Origin: Priapulus caudatus
Taxonomy: Eukaryota > Priapulida > Priapulimorpha > Priapulimorphida > Priapulidae
Direction: 5' to 3'
DNA length: 23,589 nucleotides
Assembly (NCBI RefSeq): GCF_000485595.1
Contig: NW_014577410.1
Location: 1-23,589 of the forward strand
Positions 17,201 through 23,380 of the stretch are shown here, in pieces; position 1 is the first letter of the stretch; every line of letters starts with the position of its first letter. Made by a program: the position numbers and the translations under genes. Under the pieces are notes generated by a model, which was given only the letters and a program-made list of their open reading frames with translations, was not told the origin of the DNA and ran no database searches.

Positions 17201-18773
17201 GCCCCCGCGCCGCCGCTCCCTGCGCCGCGCCGCGTCGTGCGTCAACGCGTCGTCGCGCGCGTCCGAGGTGTTCACGGTCAGCGGTGCACGGCTCGCGCTC
17301 GCCGGCGAGACACGCCGCCTGCTCGCCCGCGCCGGGTTCACGCCCGCGCCCGCCACGGCGCCGAAGCCAGGGGGCGCCGCGGGTCTACGTCGCTCGTCCA
17401 GCAGCGTGGGCGCGCGGGGGTCCGCTGTCGCCGCCCCGCGCGTCGTCACAAAGGTGAAGCTGTTCGAGGGCAAGGCGTCCACGGTCGCCGCGGCGTCGGG
17501 GAGAGGTGGCGCCGCCGTCGGGCAACCGTCGGCGGCCCGCTCCCCGAAGCCGGAGGGTCGCACGGAGAGGTCGCGTGGCGAGTCGGCGCGCCTCAGCGTG
17601 AAGGCGATCGCGGAGGAGAAGGCTGGAGCCGTCGCGCGCACGGTCAGCCGCTTCGAGCGCCGGCAGGGGGCGCCAGCGGCGGCCGCGTCGCGCAAGCGTC
17701 CGGTGCGCGTCCCGAGCGCGTTTCCGCGCAGCGCGGACGCGGCGGCGCTGATGCGAGCGCTGATTGATGACGCGGAGCTGTCGCTGCCGGCGGCGCGCGT
17801 TCCCGTGTCCAGCCTCGCGCACGCCATCACCGAGGAAGCTTCCTGCTCCGGCTCCGAGAATGACCGCAGGACCAGGTCTAAGGATGACCGGAAAATGAAG
17901 GCAAAGTCGGAGAATGACTGGATAAAGACGGAGAATGACCGCAGGACCAGGTTTAAGGATGACCGGAAAATGAAGGCAAAGTCGGAGAATGACTGGATAA
18001 AGACGGAGAATGACCGGATAAAGACGGAGAATGACCGGATGAAGAGGTCATCAGAGAATGTCCGGAAAATTAAGTCAGAGAATGACAGGAAGACAAGCTC
18101 CCAGGATGACAGGATAAAGGGGTCGGAGGCTGACCGGAAATCGAGGACAAATTCAGAGAATGACAGGAAGACAAAGACACGGTCGGATAGTGACCGCAGG
18201 AGTAGGTCCGCGGATGACTGGAAGAGAAGGTCGGCGGATGAGCGTAGGATGAGGTCGGAGGCGGCGCGTGAGATCAGACGTGCCGCGAGCGTGCGCGCGG
18301 GGCTCAACCCTCCGCCGCCCCCGCCACCGCTGCTCGTCAGACGCAGCGTCTCCCTCTGTACAACAGCCGCCGACGTGGCCGGCCGCACGACGCCCGCGCG
18401 TCGCCACGGCAACCTCCCTGTCGGACGGTCCCCGCTGAAGGTCATCAACAGCGAGGAGCGCGGTGACGGCGGGCGAGCGGCAGGGAAGCGGGAGCGCCGC
18501 GCGACTGACGCGTGCCGAGTCACGCCCAGCCCGTCGCCGCGGCGACGACGGGGCGGCGGCCTCCCCACGCCAAGCCCCTCCCCGCACAGAAGCCACAAGC
18601 TGAAGCCCGTGAAGCGTCTCCGCGGCGACCGTCTCCGCTCGCCGTACAGGGATGCCGCTGCCACCAGCGAATCGCCGCGCACCAAGTACCGCTCGTCGCC
18701 GCGGCACCCGGGAAGCAGCAGCGGCAGGACCCCGCGGATCTACAATGGCGGCGGCCGGGCCCTGGATGTGTAG
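8142..18773 (+). CDS. ARHGAP11A: ARHGAP11A-like Rho GTPase-activating protein (11 coding exons)
   Basis: Joined exons total 4305 nt, an uninterrupted frame of 1434 aa; human ARHGAP11A is 1023 aa. The family stimulates GTP hydrolysis by RhoA, and ARHGAP11A (MP-GAP) restrains RhoA during mitosis and cytokinesis. The N-terminus carries DLKLYGIKV (compare human RAFYGIKV), a family mark outside the GAP fold. RhoGAP domain is about residues 50-240: EGIFRKSGS with the arginine finger R92, LFRELPEPL (129-137) and KMDLYNLAVVMAPNLM (194-209) with N207. The segment AKKHRSGSFG-GIVNSFKHWG then NKTP (about 270-300) resembles the human [25 protein letters not shown]. Residues 455-1434 come from one exon and are basic, Ser/Arg/Ala-rich and mostly disordered-looking, with two tandem-repeat blocks and many SP/TP sites. 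The family call is firm; strict orthology to ARHGAP11A is likely but unproven. Confidence 0.9.
8464..8548. repeat. 85-bp inverted repeat (hairpin)
   Basis: The arm AGCTCTAGTATTAGTAACTATAG then CCCGCGTACAGTTGCCGCAGGC pairs with GCCTGCGGCAACTGTACGCG, GGCTATAGT and CACTAGAGCT. The inner 31-bp arm is perfect. The sequence TATAGCCCGCGTACAGTTGC occurs a third time at 8341-8360, in the same direction as the left arm. Confidence 0.85.
8605..8634. repeat. CCATGT hexanucleotide tandem repeat
   Basis: Five consecutive CCATGT units, perfect, in ARHGAP11 intron 1. Likely length-polymorphic. Confidence 0.9.
8788..8879 (+). CDS. ARHGAP11A: ARHGAP11 coding exon 2
   Basis: Codes ETKSCNNAVFGNSLCNITS to TCVP plus two bases of R72. 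It covers the start of the RhoGAP domain; the FGNSL here takes the place of the human FGVPF. Acceptor TTATTACAG, donor CCCAG|GTATAC. Confidence 0.85.
8880..9276. other. ARHGAP11 intron 2
   Basis: I see no exon, RNA gene or clear repeat in this AT-rich intron. Its acceptor is CTTTTTTATAG. Confidence 0.6.
9277..9373 (+). CDS. ARHGAP11A: ARHGAP11 coding exon 3 (arginine finger)
   Basis: Codes FLHEAVSFIEEHITTEGIF then RKSGSQLRQRQLR, aligned with the human [22 protein letters not shown]. R92 in GIFRKSG is the catalytic arginine that enters the GTPase active site in RhoGAPs. Donor CGG|GTGAGT, phase 0. Confidence 0.95.
9374..10209. other. ARHGAP11 intron 3
   Basis: No coding sequence is recognisable. 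A degenerate direct repeat about 125 bp apart (near 9468-9530 and 9593-9650) shares GTGGATCTG, ATGTAG and GGTCCA blocks. Acceptor CTTGTGCAG. Confidence 0.5.
10210..10452 (+). CDS. ARHGAP11A: ARHGAP11 coding exon 4 (RhoGAP core)
   Basis: Codes residues 105-185, EKLDIGDHLP to MQFLRR. Contains DVATLFKVLFRELPEPLIC, the conserved RhoGAP helix block with K127 and R131. Acceptor GTGCAG, donor AGG|GTAAAC, phase 0 at both ends. Confidence 0.95.
10488..10715. repeat. 39-bp intronic minisatellite
   Basis: The unit GCATTCGTTTTGCTAGTATT followed by ATAGTGCTATAGTATTATA recurs with a 39-bp period (starts at 10541, 10580, 10619) and more diverged copies on both sides, about five to six in all. It lies in ARHGAP11 intron 4 directly before a micro-palindrome. 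Confidence 0.85.
10731..10769. mobile_element. 39-bp micro-palindrome, CAAGAG termini
   Basis: CAAGAGTAGATAATAGGATC followed by CTCCTATTATCTACTCTTG forms a nearly perfect hairpin. It shares its outer 15 bases with the 7920-7961 palindrome but has a different centre. I see no convincing target duplication here. Confidence 0.5.
10884..11048 (+). CDS. ARHGAP11A: ARHGAP11 coding exon 5 (end of RhoGAP domain)
   Basis: Codes residues 186-240, VASHSAQNKMDLYNLAVVMA through VVNQLFTVAGDIGK. The NLAVVMAPNLM block matches the human NLAVIFAPNLL. Acceptor GTCCCGCAG, donor AAG|GTAGTT, phase 0. Confidence 0.95.
11049..11377. other. ARHGAP11 intron 5
   Basis: No gene or clear repeat is seen. It ends with two possible acceptors, ATGTTAG (11377) and GGTTTCAG (11384), 7 nt apart; the first keeps the reading frame. 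Confidence 0.6.
11378..11498 (+). CDS. ARHGAP11A: ARHGAP11 coding exon 6
   Basis: Codes VSDSVHDRAQQLARWKSEED then LSRSPTYNESAKKHRSGSFG, plus the first base of the next codon. DIGK-VSDSV corresponds to human DIGR-VPDFI. The acceptor at 11377 was chosen because it preserves the frame; the neighbouring acceptor at 11384 would meet a TAG in the second codon of exon 7. Donor GGCG|GTGAGT. Confidence 0.85.
11499..12016. other. ARHGAP11 intron 6
   Basis: I see nothing recognisable apart from ordinary intron sequence; a reverse-strand open frame (11599-11904) has no domain or composition that supports a gene. Confidence 0.55.
12017..12206 (+). CDS. ARHGAP11A: ARHGAP11 coding exon 7
   Basis: Codes GIVNSFKHWGRRGNKTPGG through ASLDSIKDDKPHTPKIA to LAFSDIK, residues about 281-344. 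The first part resembles human [17 protein letters not shown]. Acceptor GCTTATAG, donor AAA|GTATGT with two bases of codon 344 left over. Confidence 0.85.
12587..12654 (+). CDS. ARHGAP11A: ARHGAP11 coding exon 8
   Basis: A 68-nt exon coding KAVLKNLPDNYVLSTPNNLH then RS; similar in kind to the human FELLPSNLFNSSSTP segment. Acceptor TTGAATAG, donor TCAG|GTAAGT. The phases fit both neighbours (1 base in, 1 base out), which supports a short exon that could otherwise be missed. Confidence 0.75.
12682..12937. mobile_element. 256-bp foldback with telomeric-repeat core
   Basis: Inverted arms of about 85 bp start AGGGTCTATGTCCCCCAGGG and run through TACTATCGGAGGGTACCCT, CGATATATCGGAACGTACCC and TGGTA to CTATC(T)ATATG. 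Between them lies a short unique piece and a (CCCTAA)n tract. It lies in ARHGAP11 intron 8, 27 bp after the donor. No clear target duplication was found. Confidence 0.8.
12818..12851 (-). repeat. Interstitial telomere-type repeat (TTAGGG)n
   Basis: Five CCCTAA units, with two extra C after the second unit, on the + strand (TTAGGG on the minus strand). TTAGGG is the usual telomere repeat of most non-arthropod, non-nematode animals. The tract is at the core of the foldback rather than at a chromosome end. Confidence 0.85.
13221..13371 (+). CDS. ARHGAP11A: ARHGAP11 coding exon 9
   Basis: Codes KKTGFTPYSVTPSVVFVRDT through SFSAAHKDSYTPKYKTHFF to SSSKKVK plus two bases of the next Arg. Acceptor CTCATGCAG, donor GAG|GTATGT. 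Two TP sites and a basic end; no known domain. Confidence 0.85.
13372..14002. other. ARHGAP11 intron 9
   Basis: No exon is recognisable. A CGCAGCGA/CGTCGCGTCGCATTC-rich stretch lies at 13690-13745. I could not define element ends here. Acceptor CTATTTTAG at 14002. Confidence 0.5.
14003..14114 (+). CDS. ARHGAP11A: ARHGAP11 coding exon 10
   Basis: Codes KELGHTGHTTEVKPSKGRGK then LMSRLKRLSGGKTDESQ, ending at residue 454 in phase 0. Acceptor ATTTTAG, donor CAG|GTGGGC. Basic and without a known domain; supported by phase match to both neighbours. Confidence 0.8.
14431..14500 (+). repeat. CAG/CAA-rich tract inside the transposon
   Basis: About 70 bp of CAGCAGCAACACAGCAACAG-type sequence. It gives Gln-, Ala- or Ser-rich frames in three readings; this comes from the repeat and is not evidence of a gene. 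Confidence 0.85.
14568..14747 (-). pseudogene. Truncated MADF-domain protein of a Harbinger-type element
   Basis: A minus-strand frame starting at the ATG at 14747 gives 59 aa: MADFMEQEITWSYDKVAELI, then TLWEAKPLLYDMSLSEYRDR, then TKKEAVKVSMAAKLS before a TGA. LITLWEAKPLLYDMSLSEYRDR has the pattern of the first half of a MADF/Myb-SANT-like DNA-binding domain (usually about 85 aa): the leading Trp/Leu-Ile helix, then P-LY and Y-DR-KK. The second half of the domain is missing. PIF/Harbinger transposons usually encode such a Myb/MADF-like partner of the transposase, so this is read as a remnant carried by the 650-bp element. It could also be a captured host MADF fragment. Confidence 0.65.
15000..15526. 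other. ARHGAP11 intron 10, middle part
   Basis: Contains the right end of the possible outer element (to 15262) and AT-rich intron sequence. I see no exon or RNA gene. Confidence 0.55.
15527..15715. repeat. Degenerate tandem repeat, about 75-bp period
   Basis: Units resembling GAATTTTGACCGGGATTGAA then AGCATTTGATCGGGAAATAA recur as ATATTTTGATCGAAAACATT then TGATTGCAAAATCA, with a third weaker copy. Reading the reverse strand shows the same protein-like pattern IKCF-S repeated, which is the repeat and not a gene. Confidence 0.5.
15831..18773 (+). CDS. ARHGAP11A: ARHGAP11 coding exon 11 (terminal, 2.9 kb)
   Basis: Codes residues 455-1434 with stop TAG at 18771. Acceptor TTTTTTTTCGCAG|CTG in phase 0; the frame opens further upstream (15795) but that part is the pyrimidine tract. 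The exon is strikingly GC-rich and its product is rich in Arg, Ser, Ala, Pro and Glu, without a globular domain. Features: Glu/Lys/Arg-rich runs with KKKKKRPSIPFPR; repeat block 1 at about residues 782-876; VKLF (a short hydrophobic motif in a basic setting) near 17450-17465; repeat block 2 at about residues 1130-1272; GRSPLKVI near 18426; and a C-terminal SP-rich segment. SP/TP sites suggest proline-directed kinase control; this is inference. Long open frames on the opposite strand (up to 682 codons, 16637-18685) follow from the high GC content and are not proposed as genes. Confidence 0.9.
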   Translation: MPAAAGARLCDQDATYTEMPEVDSSFFGMLSVRKRKSRRGVHRKAPSSPAVLITPASPPPDARGATPTVTHAASTSQLHGGAALVEPSGTDSGEEVERGRETVSRASALEGDRDDRPAADEAWREEEDVGGRDGKQRGTLRRGKPNSLNSGLGAKKKKKRPSIPFPRMNDERSPPFDHRQRAPLSTSRTSETAVPSLDDGMTPGARPASSDASRGGDAMLLETDIDDGAFAATRRVVVTRKTVGARNEVTTVFSRQRGGGGGASMSSLIYCGLGPAIRPGIGRESDVIPGTSPEEPHLSTVAPRESGVAGWEDPGAGPAVGPEKVVERSEPMEVGESSEPAEVRERSEPAEVRERLKSAKVRERSEPMEVEESSELAEVRKGSKLIDVGQRLQPAEVRGRSELVEVRGRSELAEVSKRSELAAKPVEASAIGKKIRAATSALRGRVFVKSVSDSHVAPPRRRSLRRAASCVNASSRASEVFTVSGARLALAGETRRLLARAGFTPAPATAPKPGGAAGLRRSSSSVGARGSAVAAPRVVTKVKLFEGKASTVAAASGRGGAAVGQPSAARSPKPEGRTERSRGESARLSVKAIAEEKAGAVARTVSRFERRQGAPAAAASRKRPVRVPSAFPRSADAAALMRALIDDAELSLPAARVPVSSLAHAITEEASCSGSENDRRTRSKDDRKMKAKSENDWIKTENDRRTRFKDDRKMKAKSENDWIKTENDRIKTENDRMKRSSENVRKIKSENDRKTSSQDDRIKGSEADRKSRTNSENDRKTKTRSDSDRRSRSADDWKRRSADERRMRSEAAREIRRAASVRAGLNPPPPPPPLLVRRSVSLCTTAADVAGRTTPARRHGNLPVGRSPLKVINSEERGDGGRAAGKRERRATDACRVTPSPSPRRRRGGGLPTPSPSPHRSHKLKPVKRLRGDRLRSPYRDAAATSESPRTKYRSSPRHPGSSSGRTPRIYNGGGRALDV
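16803..17093 (+). repeat. Coding 30-bp minisatellite (10-aa repeats)
   Basis: About nine tandem copies of a 10-residue unit of the form RSEP-(A/M)EVRE are encoded in ARHGAP11 exon 11 (RSEPMEVGES, SEPAEVRERS and so on). Unit length is a multiple of three, so copy changes keep the frame. Copies differ by point changes, so expansion was not recent in all of them. Confidence 0.85.
17856..18282 (+). repeat. Coding SENDRK repeats with a 75-bp duplication
   Basis: Ten or more 6-8-residue units around (S/T)ENDRK or (S/D)DDRK in ARHGAP11 exon 11. Within it, 17856-17930 and 17931-18005 are a tandem 75-bp duplication that differs at a single base (TCT/TTT), adding 25 aa. This part looks like a recent in-frame expansion of charged sequence. 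Confidence 0.9.
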
Positions 18774-21700
18774 CAGTCGACGGCGGACCGGCAAGTTTGC
18801 TTTTATTCGTGTCCTCCGGAGAACGATACGACGCGACGATTTTCGCGTTTCATCGCAGAAGCCTGTTGTCATTGTGTCAGGCAGCCTGGATCTCGGATCA
18901 CGTCTTGGAAAGAACTGGTTTTTTGATCGGTCATGTGTTCCTGTTTCACGAAATGCGTGCGTCGCTAGTATTAATTACGTTAATTAACTTTGTAAGCGAT
19001 TAAGTGGGAATGTCACCATTGATGTCGCACATTACCTGTGTATTCACGTTGATTGCGTATCCATGTCTTCCTGCTTATGTTGTCCCAGTAATTAGACATG
19101 AACATGTTAATTACCCAAGCAATTATCTTAAATTTTGAAATGTGTATTTGTTCTCTGTGTCAGCGTAATTATTATAGTATAGAAGTCAACATTTAATGTT
19201 TAGTTCAGTGTCATTCTGATGCTTTTCTTAGCCCTTGGCCATTCCTGTAAAAGTTTCATACGTTTAGACAAACTCGTGGCTTCAAAAACCAATTATATTT
19301 TGGTATCCATAATATGCCATTTAACCGCATTGATTACTGCATTATTAGGTCATTCTATTTACAAAAATACAAGAATTCGTAATTGCGGGCAGATCTAGAG
19401 TATTGATGTGATAGTAGGTGCAATATGGCAATTGACTGCCTGTGCGTGAGTTGTGTTAAGTCATGGCACTTACTTTTCTTTTTGTTCTTGTCAAAATATG
19501 GCATCTTCGAATTCCTTGCGATACTGAATTTGTTTAGACAGAGCTTATAATGATCATAATAAGCTCTTTGTTCAGACGTCAATGTCACCGATTTCTTTGT
19601 GTACAGACTTAGCTTTGATGGCTAGTATACGTAAACCAGTGCACGGTGCTGGAACTTGTATGGATAAATTTCTACAGCAGTTATTATGTTGAGATGAACG
19701 TGGAACTGTAGAACCATAAGGCAAGTACAACTGGTATGTTGGTAAACGTTGTTATCAGTGTATTATGTTAGCTTATAGTGAATCCATATATTTTAATAGA
19801 GTATTGTAAAAGCTTGCACCTCAGATGTCTTAATCTGAGATTGACCTTTGTAGCTGAAGTTAGTGTTTAACTGAAGTTGTTGGTAGTGTAGTGTAATTGT
19901 CCAACACGCTATAATTAGATCGCAGATATTTGTCTTATAATGTAAATATGAGTCAATGCTATTTCATTTCTCAATCTTTTTTTTTGTCAGTGGTATTGGC
20001 AATCATTAGCATTGATTTTTCATGATTCATTTTTTTACAATCTTCTTCCTCTTTCTCCTACGGATCCTTATAACAGCCTGCCTCTTGTAGTCGTATTTCT
20101 CCAGTTCATAAATATACAAGAATATATTGTTTAATAATAAGGTCGTGCAGCTCTATAATTTGGCAAGGTAAAATTATGTGGAGCATGTAGAAATACACTT
20201 CTGGTGAGTGAACCTTGTGATATAAGTGATGTATGATTTTGTACATGTATGCAACTGAATTCACATCAACTCACTACTAGACAGAAAGCGTGTTCACCTT
20301 TTTTTCGATCTTTTTACGTGTACTTTATTTAGATATACACAAATGACTCCACGGCGGCAAATTTCTCCACATCTGGGTTTTATGAGAAGCTAGACCGGTT
20401 ATAAGAAGTAGTATAGCAATCGTTACTATTGCCGGGTGGCAGCACGGCTACGATACTATAACAAGTATAACGACTACATACCAAGAGATCATGCCAAATA
20501 GGAATGTAACTCAAGATCAACATTTAAACAGTACTGCACAAAACGTGCATCACATCATCGTTCACATCAGCAGTATAATGTTGATTAACTGATGTGCACG
20601 TCAACAACGAGTATGGTTTCCGGGAGATTCGCGCACGCGTAAAATCGTTGCCTGACGTAGTTTAGATCAATATGGGAGTTTGAATAGTGAGATGAAGAAA
20701 AAGGAACGTGTGCACGGTACACTGGACAGCACATCACCCACAGGTCACAACGATGTCCCCACGTCTGCCTGAACACATAGAAACAGTCTATAAATGCAAA
20801 CACACTCTAATAGTCTATACGGTCACCTAGCGTGCATAACGCCAGCGGTAGCAGTCGCGCAACGGGCGAGAAGTCGTATTACGTTTCTCAACCTACAAAG
20901 TACAATGTCGACTGCTCCGGAGCATATATACACGAGCCCAACAACACCTAACACCAGAAGAAATTCACGAGATATTCCCCCCCCCCCCAATATATTTACG
21001 ATAAGGCGATTACAATACTTACGGTTGCAGTTGAACAAACGTCGAGATTAGTACCACAAAGTATTAAGAATTCTGACAACATTATAACGCTGTAAAACAC
21101 TTTCATACAGATTGCTAGTGCACGCATTAAAGGCAGAAAAGTACAAGCAAAAAAACCAAGTAGACAGACACTACATCTACAATTGACGGGCCCACTACAT
21201 GTAGATACCTATGCAAGTTATCGCTATCTGATACACTTTTGTGACTAAGTAGATCTCTACTTACTCAAATTATTGCTAGCGACTTAAACGAGAAATATAT
21301 CAAAGCATTTATATGATTAGTCTGTACCTACGCTTTGCACTTATTATAGCAGAAAATATGCCGGGACACAGGTTACTGCTTTTCAGCGCTTTACAGTTAC
21401 TACTCCGATTTAAAGCTGCCACAAGCCGGTATATATTAACTTTTTCATCTATGCATCTCCAAATTTACTAAACTCAATCATCAAATCATTACCCTTGTGG
21501 TTATTTTTGCAGTATATATAAGATCATCAGTAATAACATCTTGATACATGTATTATAATTCAGAAGTGTTTTGCATTTGTAATCGACTTGCGGCAGCTTT
21601 AAGGTAAAATGTAAGATTTTGCAACCATGGCGCTGTCTCTGTGTAAATAGCTCCCAGGTGTACTGTATTAGATCATAGGCTTGATACTCGAATTTTATCT

Positions 21701-21950
21701 TTCTCTCATCAATATCATAATTTGCTTCACTATAACTCTATCTACCCTTTGCTTTCCCAAGAGCTCTCTAGTGATGATAACACAGTCAGTCACACATGGT
21801 GTATATATTGTCTACAGAGTCATTTTATACTTTTTTTACATAAGACACTCTGTAATGTATACTATTAGTATTACACGTATAAAATTAGGCACACAACTAC
21901 AATCAGTGCATGCATGCGTCAAACAACATAGCCACCATTACCATATATAC
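18774..21950. other. ARHGAP11 3' UTR and intergenic DNA
   Basis: No further conserved exon is recognisable on either strand. Composition returns from GC-rich to AT-rich soon after the stop codon. I found no AATAAA on the + strand until 22033, so ARHGAP11 probably uses a variant signal or a distant one. A poly-C run of ten lies at 20979-20988. A 35-codon minus-strand frame at about 20027-20130 with a Lys/Arg-rich end is noted but not called. Confidence 0.5.
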
Positions 21951-22700
21951 CAAGAGCTCATAATAGAGAAGAGTATGACACCGTTTTAACAGCGTTTTGC
22001 ATAGTTTTCAACTTGTAAATATTCTATCAATATGTGAATAAATATATTAAAACTACCATGTTTTCGTCTATGATTCTCCCTTAATCATAATTATGACACC
22101 ACCAATTTACCTGAAAATCGTATGTGTTCTTCAAAAAAGTTCTTTGAATACGACACATTTTCACACAGTTTTCCCAAATCTTCGCATGTATTTGGCGCAT
22201 GTTGATAGCACCAGGTTGTAACTACGGGACGCTGGGGGCTGTTGGGGATATTAGGTAAGCACAGTAACAGCACTTGTTTTGCTTCCTTATCATCAGGAAC
22301 ACGATGGAAACACAGCTAAAATCAGCTGCTAGCTCGCCGTGAGCACACATTTATTTCTAGCACACTGGAAACGCTACACGCTGAATACAACTCGATGCCT
22401 AATATCCCCAACAGCCCCCAGCATTCCGTCATAGACAATAGAACACTAATCTGATAATAAACTCACGCCGAATACATGCAAACATTTGGGAAAACTGTGT
22501 GAAACCGTGTCGTATTCAAAGAACTTTTTTGAAGAACACATACGATTTTCAGGTAAATTGGTGGTGTCATATGATTAAGGGCGAATCATAGACGAAAACA
22601 AGGTAAAGTTTGAATATATTTATTCACATATTGATAGAATATTTACAAGTTGAAAACGCTGTTAAAACGGTGTCATACTCTTCTCTATTATGAGCTCTTG
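21951..22700. mobile_element. 750-bp foldback element with CAAGAG termini
   Basis: The left arm from CAAGAGCTCATAATAGAG (21951) to GGGGGCTGTTGGGGATATTAGG (ends 22255) is repeated in inverse from 22398 to 22700, about 300 bp each with scattered differences; the loop is about 140 bp. Flanking ATATAC (21945-21950 and 22701-22706) is a likely target duplication. No transposase frame. It sits in the intergenic space on the AP2S1 side. Confidence 0.85.
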
Positions 22701-23278
22701 ATATACACATACACACACATCTCTATGTGGCACTTTCCAACAGGTGTTAGACTGTTAGGAACTGTTCCTGGATGCGTGACGCCACTACTAATACACGCAC
22801 ATACGGCTACACAAATAACTTTGTAATAAGTACTGTACTGATGTTTACCGTTGGATTATGGGTGATGGGCTGTCCAATAGCCGTGCACGTGGCTACACAC
22901 GCAACTCTCACTAGAATACGCTTACGAAACAGGTAGATGGACACTGGATTAGAAGCACGGGTACACCTAAACTAGGGATGCGAAAATTTAACAATATATA
23001 TTACACCTCATTTACACCTGTACGACATGCACAACGATTTTCAATAAAGGAAGCGAATCGTGGCAGGGGAGCCACTACGGAACCACACGCAGGAATTTAC
23101 CCAGCATATCAGGCTACTAGCTCTCCCTGCGTACCAACGCCTCACGATCTCAAACCCTCCCGCGCCTAAATTTCAACCACCGTTTACCGCGCGAAGTCCT
23201 TTCGCCGCCGGCTGTCATCCTAAATGCCCGAACGAAAATGCAGCTCGCGTCGCGCTGGGGTAGATGTGCGCCGCAGCG
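22701..23278. other. AP2S1 3' UTR (minus strand) and intergenic DNA
   Basis: No exon is recognisable. AP2S1 runs leftwards, so its 3' UTR must start at 23278 and extend into this region. On the minus strand AATAAA (TTTATT on +) occurs at 22618-22623 within the foldback; no nearer canonical signal was found. Two overlapping + strand open frames (22978-23263) show no domain. Confidence 0.5.
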
Positions 23279-23380
23279 TTATTCTAGCGAGTTGAGCATG
23301 AGAAGCTGTTTGAGAACTTTCGTCTGACTCGTCTCGCGTATCTCGCCCGCCAGGAACATCTCATCGACGACGCTGTAGAC
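23279..23380 (-). CDS. AP2S1: AP2S1, AP-2 clathrin adaptor sigma subunit (last exon, partial gene)
   Basis: The minus strand, from the acceptor CGTCCTCAG at 23381 onward, codes VYS followed by VVDEMFLAGEIRETSQTKV, then LKQLLMLNSLE and TAA. Human AP2S1 ends VYTVVDEMFLAGEIRETSQ-TKVLKQLLMLQSLE, so 31 of 33 residues agree. Sigma-2 is the small subunit of the AP-2 complex that selects dileucine-type cargo for clathrin-mediated endocytosis at the plasma membrane. The full protein is about 142 aa; only the last 33 residues lie here, the upstream exons being beyond the right edge. Identity to the sigma-2 class rather than sigma-1 or -3 rests on this highly conserved tail. Confidence 0.96.
   Translation of the reverse strand, partial: VYSVVDEMFLAGEIRETSQTKVLKQLLMLNSLE

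Noticed and set aside
15875-17822. Other long overlapping frames (253, 273, 294, 176 and 155 codons) in the same exon
   Set aside because: Same cause: high GC content. Their products are Arg/Ala-rich and shift frame with the repeats; none has a recognisable domain.
16637-18685. 682-codon open frame on the minus strand opposite ARHGAP11 exon 11
   Set aside because: The exon is very GC-rich, so stops are rare in all frames. The plus-strand frame joins in phase to ten upstream exons of a known family, while the minus frame shows only mirror low-complexity sequence and no domain.
20027-20130. 35-codon minus-strand frame ending in a Lys/Arg-rich tail (YELEKYDYKRQAVIRIRRRK)
   Set aside because: It looks protein-like, but it lies on a CT-rich stretch, has no clear start, and I could not tie it to a known protein. 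A search against protein databases would decide.
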